Shown here piece by piece: positions 1-7,861 of a stretch of DNA of 64,000 nt. Position 1 is the stretch's first letter. Every line of letters begins with the position of its first letter. The translations under genes were made by a program, and so were the position numbers. The notes beneath the pieces were generated by a model, which was not told where the DNA came from, searched no databases, and saw nothing but the letters and a program-made list of their open reading frames with translations. Source of the stretch: an uncultured Collinsella sp. (lineage in GTDB: Bacteria; Actinomycetota; Coriobacteriia; Coriobacteriales; Coriobacteriaceae); NCBI GenBank assembly GCA_900541685.1, contig UQKM01000007.1, positions 1 to 64,000 on the forward strand, given 5' to 3'.

Positions 1-330
1 AGCTGCGGAAACGCGGGGTCCGTTCAGGCTGTTGCGTTGAGATTGAAAATCAACCTATTTGTTTAAACGTCTTGATTTGTTACAACCTGATTACTATCTA
101 GCATTTTGGCTGATTTACTGCTGAGGATTGATAACTGATCTATTTACATGACCGAATTGAGCACGCTGTTCATTATTGCCGGTTTTAAACAGACACAAAT
201 GTGCTCGGGTTGAGGCTATTTCGTTTAAACAGATGGTGCTTGACTAATGGTAAGAAATATGCTCTAGCAAAGTAGTCGTTGGGGACGTTCTTTTTCGACT
301 AGTCGTTTAAGAACGTCCCCAAAGACTAAG
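1..330. other. Non-coding stretch downstream of hypA
   Basis: I see no convincing gene here. The first 280 bases are AT-rich compared with the rest of the window. An octamer of the form GTTTAAAC or TTTTAAAC occurs at 61-68, 183-190 and 223-230; the last two are followed by AGA and lie 40 bp apart, so they form a short direct repeat. This could be a promoter or operator region for a gene left of the window, but nothing proves it. The stretch ends in the hairpin at 281-320. Confidence 0.4.
281..320. repeat. Hairpin with GGGGACGTTC arms after hypA
   Basis: The arms ggggacgttc (281-290) and gaacgtcccc (311-320) are perfect inverted repeats around a T-rich then AAAC-type loop. It starts 10 bases after the hypA stop, so it may end hypA transcription, though there is no clean U tract after it on that strand. 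A relative with altered but still paired arms lies at 59972-60006, so it is better seen as a dispersed hairpin repeat. Confidence 0.6.
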
Positions 331-759
331 TTAGGCGATGTGGAGGGGGTTGGCGGCGTCGACGGCGTCGGGGGCATCGGAGAGGCCGTCGGGGGCAGCG
401 TCTGTCGGGTCCTCGTCGGGGGTCTCGATCTGCTTGATCATGACCTCCTGGCCCTGCAGCAGATAGGTCTCGCCGCTACCGCAATGGGGGCAGGTCTTGC
501 CGTGCTCGACCGTCGCGTAGTCGCAGCCGCACGCCTCGCAATGCGTCACGGCCTCGACAGGCTCCACAATAAGCTCCGCGCCCTGCGTGATAGGCTTTTT
601 ATCTGCCGCCCAGCGCCAAGCGTCAAGCAGCAGATCGGGAACGACGCCCGAGACCTCGCCCAGGAGCAGTGTCACGCTCGAAACGCGACTCACGCCATTG
701 GCGCGCGCCACATTCTCGACATCGCGAATGATGTGATAGACGATTCCTAATTCATGCAC
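331..759 (-). CDS. hypA: HypA, nickel metallochaperone for hydrogenase maturation
   Basis: This 142-residue protein delivers nickel to the [NiFe]-hydrogenase large subunit precursor in the cytoplasm, normally with HypB. It begins MHELGIVY, giving the invariant N-terminal Met-His-Glu that binds nickel. Near residues 73-93 are two Cys-x2-Cys pairs (CEAC and CPHC) that make the structural zinc site. The C-terminal 30 residues are an acidic Asp/Ala-rich tail beyond the usual length of about 115. The start is GTG, with GGAAG a few bases upstream that touches the end of the hairpin at 768-789. The other hyp genes lie 36 kb away; no hypB is in the window. Confidence 0.93.
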   Translation of the reverse strand: MHELGIVYHIIRDVENVARANGVSRVSSVTLLLGEVSGVVPDLLLDAWRWAADKKPITQGAELIVEPVEAVTHCEACGCDYATVEHGKTCPHCGSGETYLLQGQEVMIKQIETPDEDPTDAAPDGLSDAPDAVDAANPLHIA

Positions 760-767
760 TTTTTCTT

Positions 768-910
768 CCGCCGTTCTAACGAACGGCGGTCGACTTGACG
801 CTGCGCGAGCCCCAGACGGACGATCTGCCTTTCAATCGTCGGGCATGGGCAAAAGCCCTATGCCCTCCTCTTTCAAGGCACCTCGCCACGCCTGGGACTC
901 GCTCGCTGTC
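768..910 (-). repeat. Structured ~145-bp element, copy A (candidate RNA)
   Basis: One of three copies of an element that folds well on the minus strand. In minus-strand order: a gACAGCGAGCG-type start; a 14-bp stem (902-889 with 818-805) containing two G-U pairs; a shorter inner stem; a hairpin (865-841) with a UUUU loop; a GCGCAGCGUC motif; and a closing 9-bp hairpin at 789-768. Copy B has the same 143-bp length. The wobbles become A-C mismatches on the other strand, so the minus strand is the likely RNA. Here it fills the gap between the oxidoreductase stop and the hypA start, in hypA sense. No U tract follows the last hairpin. Confidence 0.6.
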
Positions 911-949
911 CAACCGTTCTCTACGCCGTTCTCTTGTTTGTTGCGTTTT

Positions 950-3727
950 TTATTTCTTCCCAAATTTGATTTTGATCGCACGCTTCAAAGCGTACTTGCC
1001 GAGGCTGGGGAGCTTTTGCTCGTATTTGACCATCGTGGAGCACTCGGGGCGGTCGCGATCCAGATGGATGGCGTCAAACGCGCACTTGGTGGTGCACAGG
1101 CCGCAGCCGATGCACTTGTTGGGGTCGACGATCGAGGCACCGCAGCCCAAGCAGCGAGCGGTCTCGGCGCGCACCTGCTCCTCGGTAAAGGTCTCGACGT
1201 ACTCGCTAAAGGGCGCAGCCTTCTCGCGCTCGCGGTCGACACGTGCCACCTCGCGGCTTGCGTTGTCATAGCTCTCAATCACAACATCGTCGCGGTCAAG
1301 CGCGGTGTAGCGGCGCTGGTTGCGGCCGATGGTGAGCGTGGAGCCCGGCTGCACAAAGCGATGGATGGACACGGCGGCCTCGTGACCGGCGGCGATGGCG
1401 TCGATAGCAAAGCTGGGACCGGTGTAGACGTCGCCGCCCACAAAGATGTCGGGCTCGGCGGTCTGGTACGTCTGCGGATCGGCAAGGGCACCCTGGCTGC
1501 GGCCGAGCTCCACCTTGGAGCCAGCCAGCAGGTCGCCCCACACAATGGACTGGCCAATCGACATGACGACACGGTCGGCATCGACACGGCGCAAGTCGTT
1601 CTCGTCATACTCGGGCGCAAAACGGCCCTCGTCGTCAAAGACACGCGTGCAGCGCTTAAAGGTGATACCGCACACACGACCGGCCTCGTCCAGGTGAATC
1701 TCCTTGGGGCCCCAGCCGCAGCTAATGTGCGCGCCGTCCTCAATGGCCTCGCGACGCTCCTCCTCGCTGGCAGGCATCTTGACCTCGCTCTCCAGGCAGA
1801 ACATCTCAACGTGCTCGGAACCCAGACGGCAGGCGTTGCGCGCGACATCGATGGCCACGTTGCCGCCGCCCACCACGATGGTGCGCCCGGGCAGCGCGTC
1901 GATCTTGCCGCTGTTGACCTCGCGCAAAAAGTCGACGGCCACGGTCACGTCCTCGGCATCCTCGCCCGGAATACCGGCAAGGCGGCCACCCTGGCAGCCA
2001 ATGGCCACGTAAAAGGCTTTAAAGCCCTGCGCGCGAAGCTCGTCGAGCGTCACATCGCGACCGACCTCCACGCCATAGCGGAACTCGGCGCCCATCAGGC
2101 GAATAACCTCGACCTCGGCCTCAATAACGTCCTTCTGCAGCTTAAAGCTGGGAATACCGTAAGTGAGCATGCCGCCCGGGCGCTCGTTCTTCTCGAACAC
2201 GACGGGCTTGTAGCCCTTCTCGGCCAGGTAGAAAGCGCAAGACAGGCCGGCCGGACCGGCACCGATGATGGCGATCTTCTGGTCGAAGCCGCCGGCACGC
2301 GTCGGGGTCACCACAGGTGGGACATAGCGGGTCGCGGCATCCAGATCGCGCTGGGCGATAAACTTCTTGACCTCGTCGATAGCCACGGCGGCGTCCACAC
2401 GGCCGCGGGTGCAGGCATCCTCACAGCGGCGGTTGCACACACGGCCGCAGATAGCGGGCAGCGGGTTCTCACGCTTGATGAGCGCCAGCGCCTCGTCATA
2501 GCGACCCTGAGCCGCGAGCTTCAAATAGCCCTGAACGGCAACATGCGCGGGGCAAGCTGTCTTGCAGGGCGCGGTGCCGGACTCATGCGTCTCGATGCGG
2601 TTGTCGTTGCGGTAGTTGGGCGACCACTTGGTGTGGTCCCACTTGGTGGCATCGGGCAACTCTTGGCGCGGATACTCGGGCACCTGTCCGCCCGCCTTTT
2701 TGCTGCAGAGCTTCTGGCCCAGCTTGGCGGCACCGGCGGGGCACACCTCAACGCAGCGACCGCAGGCCACGCACTTGTCCTTCTCGACCTTGGCGACATA
2801 GGCCGAGCGCGACAGGTTGGGCGTGTTGAACAGCTGCGAGGTGCGCAGGGCGTAGCACACGTTAACGTTGCAGTTGCAGATGGCGAAAATCTTGTTCTCG
2901 CCATCGATGTTGGTGATCTGGTGCACAAAGCCGTTGTCCTCGGCCTGGCGCAGGATGTCGTAAACCTCGTCGCGGGTCACGTAATGGCCACGATCGGTCT
3001 CGACCACGTAGTCGGCCATATCGCCCACGGCGATGCACCAATCGGCCGGGTCGTCGGCGCAGCCCTCACCCATCACGCGACGGCTCGCGCGGCAGCTGCA
3101 GGTGCTAGCGGCATACTTACCCTCGTATTTGTCGAGCCAGTGCTCGATGTGCTCAATCGGCACCGAGGTGCTCGCGGCATCGATGGCCTTCTCGACCGGA
3201 ATCACGTGCATGCCGATACCGGCGCCTCCGGGCGGCACCATCGGCGTAGCCTTGGACAGCGGGCCCTTGGACGCCTGTTCAAAGAACTTGGCATAGACCG
3301 GATGCTCCTCGAGCTGACCCATGCGCATGTTGAGGAACTCGGCAGAACCCGGCACCAGCATGGGCAGCACCCACTGCTTGGCGCGCTCGGGGTTTTCCCA
3401 GTTGTACTCGAGCAGACCCGTGTAGCTCATGTCATCGAGCATTTTTTCGATCTGGGCCTCGGGCATGCCGGTGAGCTTGACCATCTCGGGCAGCGTATAG
3501 GGACGGCGCATCTTCATCTTGCAGAGCACTTCGGCCTGCTCGTCGGTTGCGGCCTCGGCAAACGACCAGTACTCGTAGCCCAGCAGCTCGTCGCGGTGCA
3601 ACAGGCGGTTGGTGCAGTGCTCACACAGTTTGACGATGGCCTCGCGCGGATGCTCCGGTATCGGCGGCACGAACTCCGCGCCGATATCGGGCTCGGTATA
3701 GCTAATCCCCGGTCCGTTGAGAATCAT
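950..3727 (-). CDS. Large FAD/iron-sulfur pyridine-nucleotide oxidoreductase (GltD-like)
   Basis: A 925-residue cytoplasmic electron-transfer enzyme of unknown substrate. Residues 1-345 are a Cys-rich N-terminal part including a ferredoxin motif (CVACGRCVEVCP near 319-330). Residues 375-470 match the helical 4Fe-4S domain of GltD and dihydropyrimidine dehydrogenase (CKTACP, CGRVCNRRCEDAC). Next come an FAD Rossmann fold (IGAGPAG near 488-494) and an NAD(P) fold (VVGGGNVAIDVARNA). A C-terminal pair of clusters (CLGCG, CIGCGLCTTKC) follows. The ATG at 3727 was chosen over an in-frame start 33 codons upstream because GAAGGGAT precedes it and the family-like sequence begins there. It is divergent from the TetR gene at 3916, so it is probably that repressor's target. 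Confidence 0.85.
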   Translation of the reverse strand: MILNGPGISYTEPDIGAEFVPPIPEHPREAIVKLCEHCTNRLLHRDELLGYEYWSFAEAATDEQAEVLCKMKMRRPYTLPEMVKLTGMPEAQIEKMLDDMSYTGLLEYNWENPERAKQWVLPMLVPGSAEFLNMRMGQLEEHPVYAKFFEQASKGPLSKATPMVPPGGAGIGMHVIPVEKAIDAASTSVPIEHIEHWLDKYEGKYAASTCSCRASRRVMGEGCADDPADWCIAVGDMADYVVETDRGHYVTRDEVYDILRQAEDNGFVHQITNIDGENKIFAICNCNVNVCYALRTSQLFNTPNLSRSAYVAKVEKDKCVACGRCVEVCPAGAAKLGQKLCSKKAGGQVPEYPRQELPDATKWDHTKWSPNYRNDNRIETHESGTAPCKTACPAHVAVQGYLKLAAQGRYDEALALIKRENPLPAICGRVCNRRCEDACTRGRVDAAVAIDEVKKFIAQRDLDAATRYVPPVVTPTRAGGFDQKIAIIGAGPAGLSCAFYLAEKGYKPVVFEKNERPGGMLTYGIPSFKLQKDVIEAEVEVIRLMGAEFRYGVEVGRDVTLDELRAQGFKAFYVAIGCQGGRLAGIPGEDAEDVTVAVDFLREVNSGKIDALPGRTIVVGGGNVAIDVARNACRLGSEHVEMFCLESEVKMPASEEERREAIEDGAHISCGWGPKEIHLDEAGRVCGITFKRCTRVFDDEGRFAPEYDENDLRRVDADRVVMSIGQSIVWGDLLAGSKVELGRSQGALADPQTYQTAEPDIFVGGDVYTGPSFAIDAIAAGHEAAVSIHRFVQPGSTLTIGRNQRRYTALDRDDVVIESYDNASREVARVDREREKAAPFSEYVETFTEEQVRAETARCLGCGASIVDPNKCIGCGLCTTKCAFDAIHLDRDRPECSTMVKYEQKLPSLGKYALKRAIKIKFGKK

Positions 3728-3819
3728 GGTTATCCCTTCTCTTGCCGCAGCCCGGCGAGACCGCAGCGCCCCTCTTTTTTGCAGGCCGGGCATGCCCCCA
3801 TGCCGTTCACCCGCCATTG

Positions 3820-3887
3820 TTGACATTGTGTCAAAAATAGTATTGACGAACCGTCAACAATATTCAAGACTGTTAGGCGAACGGTCA
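3820..3887. promoter_or_regulatory. Tandem palindromic operators between oxidoreductase and tetR
   Basis: Two 15-bp dyads, TTGACATTGTGTCAA (3820-3834) and TTGACGAACCGTCAA (3843-3857), share TTGAC/GTCAA ends. They differ at the sixth base pair in a compensated way (A-T versus G-C) and sit 23 bp centre to centre. A weaker relative (ctgttaggcgaacggtcag) is at 3869-3887. This is what a TetR-family dimer site in a divergent promoter region looks like. The TTGACA hexamer may also serve as a -35 element. Confidence 0.65.
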
Positions 3888-3915
3888 GGCAAAAGAGGAT
3901 GAAAGGCGGCAAAAC

Positions 3916-4578
3916 ATGGGCAACAACACAGCGGATATCTCTGTGGTCGATGCCGTCCCCGCATCCGATAGCGCGGCAAAGCGCCTGACGGGCGACGAAC
4001 GCCGTCGCGAGATCCTCGATGCCGTGCGCACCGTAAGCTCCGAGCTGGGCGTGTCCCACCTATCGGTATCGGCCGTGACCAAGCGAGCCGGCTGCACGCG
4101 CTCGCTGTTCTACCACTACTTCGCCGACATGGACGCCGCCGTCACCGCCGTCATGGACGAGGCAATCGACGGTTTTATCTCCGAGCTCGAGACGTGGAAT
4201 GCCAGCCGCACCGTTGGTGATATCGAGGGCGCGCTCGACACCGTCGCCCCGCTCTTTAAACGCCTGGTCGCCAGCGGCCACGAGCTGCCGAGCACGCTCA
4301 CCTCGAGCAGCGGCGCGCTATACGGCGGCTTTTTGCACAACGTGGTCCAGCGCGTGGCGCAGTATATCTGCGATACCACCGTGGTGGACTTTGTCGCCCA
4401 TCACGAGCTGCGCATCGACCATGTCTACGAGACGTTCTACACCCTCATCATGGGGTTATTGATGTATATCCGCACGCACCCCGATGTGCCCGACGAGACA
4501 GTCAAGGAAATCATCGCCTCGACACTCCACATCGAGGGCTATACCGCCAAGTATCCGGAGCGCAAGCCCCAGAACTGA
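3916..4578 (+). CDS. TetR/AcrR-family transcriptional regulator
   Basis: A 220-residue one-component regulator. Residues about 26-75 form the TetR helix-turn-helix (GDERRREILDAV, then SVSAVTKRAGCTRSLFYHYF, the usual recognition helix). The C-terminal two thirds is a helical ligand-binding and dimer domain with no recognisable ligand signature. The start follows a GAAAGG ribosome-binding site. It is divergent from the large oxidoreductase and 63 bases upstream of the membrane protein at 4642 on the same strand. The operators at 3820-3887 suggest it controls itself and both neighbours. Confidence 0.88.
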   Translation: MGNNTADISVVDAVPASDSAAKRLTGDERRREILDAVRTVSSELGVSHLSVSAVTKRAGCTRSLFYHYFADMDAAVTAVMDEAIDGFISELETWNASRTVGDIEGALDTVAPLFKRLVASGHELPSTLTSSSGALYGGFLHNVVQRVAQYICDTTVVDFVAHHELRIDHVYETFYTLIMGLLMYIRTHPDVPDETVKEIIASTLHIEGYTAKYPERKPQN

Positions 4579-4641
4579 CGACATTTGGCCAAACTGCCCG
4601 CGATCGGAAGAGGGGCCGCGGGCGTGTGAAAGGAGAGCAGC

Positions 4642-5649
4642 ATGCTGTTCGATGTTTGGGGTAGCAATACCCTTATCCACTGGGTCGGCTGGGCCATGGT
4701 CTTTATCGGCCTGATCGTGCTCAACGAGGTCGGCCGCCGCACCAAGCTCGGCGCGGCCATCATCTTTGGCGTGGCTCCGCTGGCCATGACCATCTACTGC
4801 GTCGCCATTGCCATCGGCGTCTCACAGGGCGCCGAGTGGGCGCTCACCAACCCCACCCATGTGTACCAGAACAGCTGGTTCCACTACGCCAAGGTATACG
4901 CGGCGCTGGCCGGTTGCTGGGGCTTCATTGCCATTAAGTACCAGTGGGGCAAGATCGGCAAGGCGCACTGGTTCCGCGCGTGGCCGTTTGTGATCGTCGC
5001 CATCAACATCATGATTGCCGTCGTGTCCGACTTTGAGAGCGCCTATCACTTCTTTGTCCTGGGCGAGTCCACCTGGGTCACCTCCGAGGGCGCCACGCAG
5101 CTCGCCGGTTGGAACAACGTGTTCAACGGCATCGCCGGTATCATCAACATCTTCTGCATGACCGGTTGGTGGAGCGTCTACGCCTCCGAGGATCAGACCG
5201 ACATGCTGTGGCCCGATATGACCTGGGTCTACATTATCGCCTACGATATCTGGAACTTCTGCTACACCTACAACTGCCTGCCCACCCACTCCTGGTTCTG
5301 CGGCTTTGCGCTGCTGCTGGCGCCCACCGTCGCCGCCTTTATCTGGAACAAGGGCGGCTGGATCCAGAACCGCGCCTTTACGCTGGCCATTTGGTGCATG
5401 TTTGCCCAGGTGTTCCCGTACTTCCAGGAGGAGTCCATCTTTGTGACCCACTCCACGCTCGACCCCGGCGCCGCCACCGCGGTCTCGATCGCTGCACTAA
5501 TCGCCAACGTCGCCGCAATCATCTACATCGCCTACCGTGCCAAGAAGCTCGGCCGCAATCCCTACAAGCAGGATGTCTTTGAGGGCACCAGCGATTGGGA
5601 GAAGGCTACCGCTCGCCGCGCCAAGGTTGATTACGCGCACGCCGAGTAA
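4642..5649 (+). CDS. Multi-pass membrane protein (DUF5692-like)
   Basis: A 335-residue integral membrane protein with about eight to nine hydrophobic spans spread over its whole length, rich in Trp and Tyr (for example GWAMVFIGLIVLNEVG near the start). The sequence resembles the uncharacterised DUF5692 family; no catalytic motif is visible. The ATG follows AAGGAGAGCAGC. It lies directly after the TetR gene, so the two are probably co-transcribed. Together with the divergent flavoprotein this suggests a small membrane/redox module, but its substrate cannot be inferred. Confidence 0.7.
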   Translation: MLFDVWGSNTLIHWVGWAMVFIGLIVLNEVGRRTKLGAAIIFGVAPLAMTIYCVAIAIGVSQGAEWALTNPTHVYQNSWFHYAKVYAALAGCWGFIAIKYQWGKIGKAHWFRAWPFVIVAINIMIAVVSDFESAYHFFVLGESTWVTSEGATQLAGWNNVFNGIAGIINIFCMTGWWSVYASEDQTDMLWPDMTWVYIIAYDIWNFCYTYNCLPTHSWFCGFALLLAPTVAAFIWNKGGWIQNRAFTLAIWCMFAQVFPYFQEESIFVTHSTLDPGAATAVSIAALIANVAAIIYIAYRAKKLGRNPYKQDVFEGTSDWEKATARRAKVDYAHAE

Positions 5650-5718
5650 CATGTTTATTCCGTCCACATTTGAATGTAGGCAAACTTAGCCGATACCGCA
5701 ATCGCGCGTCATGCGCAG

Positions 5719-5755
5719 CCCCGGAAAGCGATTCGCCCGCTTTCCGAGGCTTTTT
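5719..5755 (+). terminator. Rho-independent terminator
   Basis: The stem CGGAAAGCG/CGCTTTCCG (5722-5730 with 5738-5746) is followed by AGGCTTTTTG. It ends the tetR-membrane protein unit about 70 bases after the stop. The rest of 5650-5903 holds no gene; it is moderately AT-rich and must contain the promoter for the gene at 5904. Confidence 0.75.
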
Positions 5756-5903
5756 GTTGTTGCGCGCATTCACGCACATATTCCATTCGCACACACATTC
5801 AAAACCTCTCGCACAGATAAAATCAGATTTCCGATCGCCTGACAGCTCTATATGACCTTGTTTTTGGGTACATTGTTGTCCCGATATTGAGCTTGGGGGA
5901 TAT

Positions 5904-7400
5904 ATGAAAGATGAGACGATGGGCCAAGAGGATGCGACCCAAGATGCAGAAGCTTGCGCTGAGGCCTTGGAGAGCTTAGACCGGATTTCACTCGATGAGA
6001 TTGCGTTTGACGATTCGGGCGTTGGTGTGCAGGATGAGCCGGAAGCCGAGGCGCAGTCCGATGATCAGGATGCAGACGACGTTGAGCCTGCCAAAGATGA
6101 GGCAGGTCACGAAGACACCGAAAGCGAGGCCGGCAATCAGCTCGAATCCGACACGGGCGAGGAAACCGTCTTGCTCGACAGCTTGCCGGCCGAAGATTCG
6201 CTGACCCGCGAGCTCCCTGGCTTAGGCTCCGCGCCTGCCGTGGACGAGACCATCGCCATGGGCGATATTCCTCTACCGTCCGTTCCTTCGGCACATGAGG
6301 CCGAGGTCCGCCATCGCAAGATGTCGCCCAAGCGCCGCAATCTAATGGTCGCCGGCGCTGTGGCCGTTGCGCTCGTCGCCGGCGGCGCAGGCTATGCCGC
6401 CTGGAACGGATACCGGCAAGAGCAGGCTGCCATCGCCGCCGCCAATGCCCACACGATGATGTCGGTGCAGATTGGTGTATATGCCGCGGGGCTCGACTGT
6501 TCCACCGGCTCCAAGATTCCCGTACAGGTGAGCGGCCAGGATTCTGACGGCTCCTCCGTAAGCGAAACACTCTATGTTGACGAGCACGGCCGTGGCATCA
6601 AACTGCTACCCGGTGACTACACGCTCTCCATTGCCGCCTCCCCCATCGCGGCCGACGGCACCATCTATACCGTCCCGACCACCAAGACGCAGGTCACGAT
6701 CAAGAGCGACGGACAGGACCTAAACAGCCAGGCCGCCTTTAAGCTCAAGGTGCCTTCGGCCGACACGGTAACCGACGACCAGATCGATGCCGCCGCCAAA
6801 TATGCCGAGGAGGGAGGCGCGAGCTCCGCCGCCACCGCCAAGGTGCTCCAGCAGGCGGCAACCGCGCGGCGCGACGCCGCCGTCAATGCCGTGAGCGCGC
6901 AAAAGGCACAGGCGGCCCGTGATGCCGACGCCCGTCACAAGGCAACCGACCTCTACCAGCTCGATATCCCCGTCGAGTGGTACGGCAAGGTCGAGACTTG
7001 GCAAAATGGCAGCACGCTATGCATCTATCTTGCCGGCGACAGCGATACGCCGATTGTGACGCTCGTCGCGGTGCGCGAGGGCGAGAGCTTTACGCCCGAT
7101 GAGGGCGATACGGTTTTGGGTGCGGCCAATCTAGGCAACGGTTATACCGTCTACGCCAGCGGCCCCGTCTATCCGTACGTGGTGCCCCAGACCATCAACG
7201 GACGGACGCAGAATCCCGTGTCGACCTACCCCATGGACACGGCCATTGAGCTTGTCGAGCTTACGACCGGCAACCGCTACACCTATAGCCAGATCAAGAA
7301 CGTACTGGTCGGCAAAGACGGCAAAGCCGACGCCGCGACCAAACTCGAGACCGACTACCTCGCCCAGATTCTCCTGCCGAGCATCAAGGCCCAGGACTAG
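5904..7400 (+). CDS. Hypothetical single-pass membrane protein with acidic cytoplasmic domain
   Basis: A 498-residue protein I cannot assign to a family. Residues 1-145 are strongly acidic and low in complexity (Asp/Glu-rich), followed by KMSPKRRNL and one transmembrane helix at about 149-170 (LMVAGAVAVALVAGGAGYAAW). Residues 171-498 would be extracellular and include a beta-rich part, an Ala-rich helical stretch near 295-345, and a C-terminal domain with many Tyr and Val. The basic residues before the helix fit an N-in topology. The start is supported by GGGGG eight bases upstream. It appears to be a single-gene unit; a cell-envelope role is a guess. Confidence 0.75.
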   Translation: MKDETMGQEDATQDAEACAEALESLDRISLDEIAFDDSGVGVQDEPEAEAQSDDQDADDVEPAKDEAGHEDTESEAGNQLESDTGEETVLLDSLPAEDSLTRELPGLGSAPAVDETIAMGDIPLPSVPSAHEAEVRHRKMSPKRRNLMVAGAVAVALVAGGAGYAAWNGYRQEQAAIAAANAHTMMSVQIGVYAAGLDCSTGSKIPVQVSGQDSDGSSVSETLYVDEHGRGIKLLPGDYTLSIAASPIAADGTIYTVPTTKTQVTIKSDGQDLNSQAAFKLKVPSADTVTDDQIDAAAKYAEEGGASSAATAKVLQQAATARRDAAVNAVSAQKAQAARDADARHKATDLYQLDIPVEWYGKVETWQNGSTLCIYLAGDSDTPIVTLVAVREGESFTPDEGDTVLGAANLGNGYTVYASGPVYPYVVPQTINGRTQNPVSTYPMDTAIELVELTTGNRYTYSQIKNVLVGKDGKADAATKLETDYLAQILLPSIKAQD

Positions 7401-7442
7401 CCGGCCCGAAGACAGCCGCCCAACACCCACATCCCTAACGCA

Positions 7443-7507
7443 GTTGCGGTGAAATAGGGATTGTTTTTGCTGGTCAAACCGCAAAACAGTCCCTATTTCA
7501 CCGCAAC
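7443..7507. repeat. Perfect 18-bp hairpin, AGTTGCGGTGAAATAG family
   Basis: Arms 7443-7460 and 7490-7507 are perfectly complementary over 18 bp. The outer half (gttgcggtgaaatag) recurs, with one change, in the hairpin at 20467-20533, while the inner half and the loop differ. It lies between two convergent genes and could act as a bidirectional terminator, but its recurrence points to a dispersed palindromic repeat. Confidence 0.65.
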
Positions 7508-7532
7508 TTATTGGTGGCCTTTTGGGTGGCAC

Positions 7533-7727
7533 TCAGCGCCAGGGGTCGGCTTCGAAGAGGAGCTCGCGCTCGGGGCGACGATCGCTATAAGGATCGTAGC
7601 CGTCGTCATCCTCGTTCTCGGCACGGATGTAGGGGTCGCGCGGCTTGGGCACAGGCTTGGGTGCAGGCTTGGGTGCGGCCGGCGCGGCGTTGGCGACCGG
7701 CGCATTCGTCTTGTTCTTGTCTATCAT
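7533..7727 (-). CDS. Small proline-rich hypothetical protein
   Basis: A 64-residue protein, beginning MIDKNKTNAP, with a Pro/Ala/Lys repeat region (PKPAPKPVPKPRDP) and an acidic, Tyr-containing C terminus (ENEDDDGYDPYSDRRPE). No known domain, signal or membrane segment is visible. Of two close ATGs, the one at 7727 has AGGAG at the right distance of eight bases. It lies 134 bases downstream of clpB on the same strand, past the clpB terminator, so it probably has its own promoter. It is likely disordered; function unknown. Confidence 0.55.
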   Translation of the reverse strand: MIDKNKTNAPVANAAPAAPKPAPKPVPKPRDPYIRAENEDDDGYDPYSDRRPERELLFEADPWR

Positions 7728-7780
7728 CTGCATATCTCCTTGCCATGCAATCGTGTTCAACATTATCGATTGTCGCACGA

Positions 7781-7816
7781 AAAAGGGCGGCGGACCCAAT
7801 TGGATCCGCCGCCCTT
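7781..7816 (-). terminator. clpB terminator
   Basis: On the minus strand the stem AAGGGCGGCGGA/TCCGCCGCCCTT is followed by TTTTTCG, a typical intrinsic terminator. It begins 45 bases after the clpB stop codon. Confidence 0.85.
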
Positions 7817-7861
7817 GGCGTTTAGAGACGGCTGGCAGATTTTAAGGCATGTCCCATAAAT

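Noticed and set aside
845..3823. 992-codon open frame on the plus strand
   Set aside because: It is the antisense shadow of the iron-sulfur oxidoreductase, whose minus-strand frame has clear cofactor motifs and a ribosome site. The plus frame has no known domain and arises from GC-rich third codon positions.
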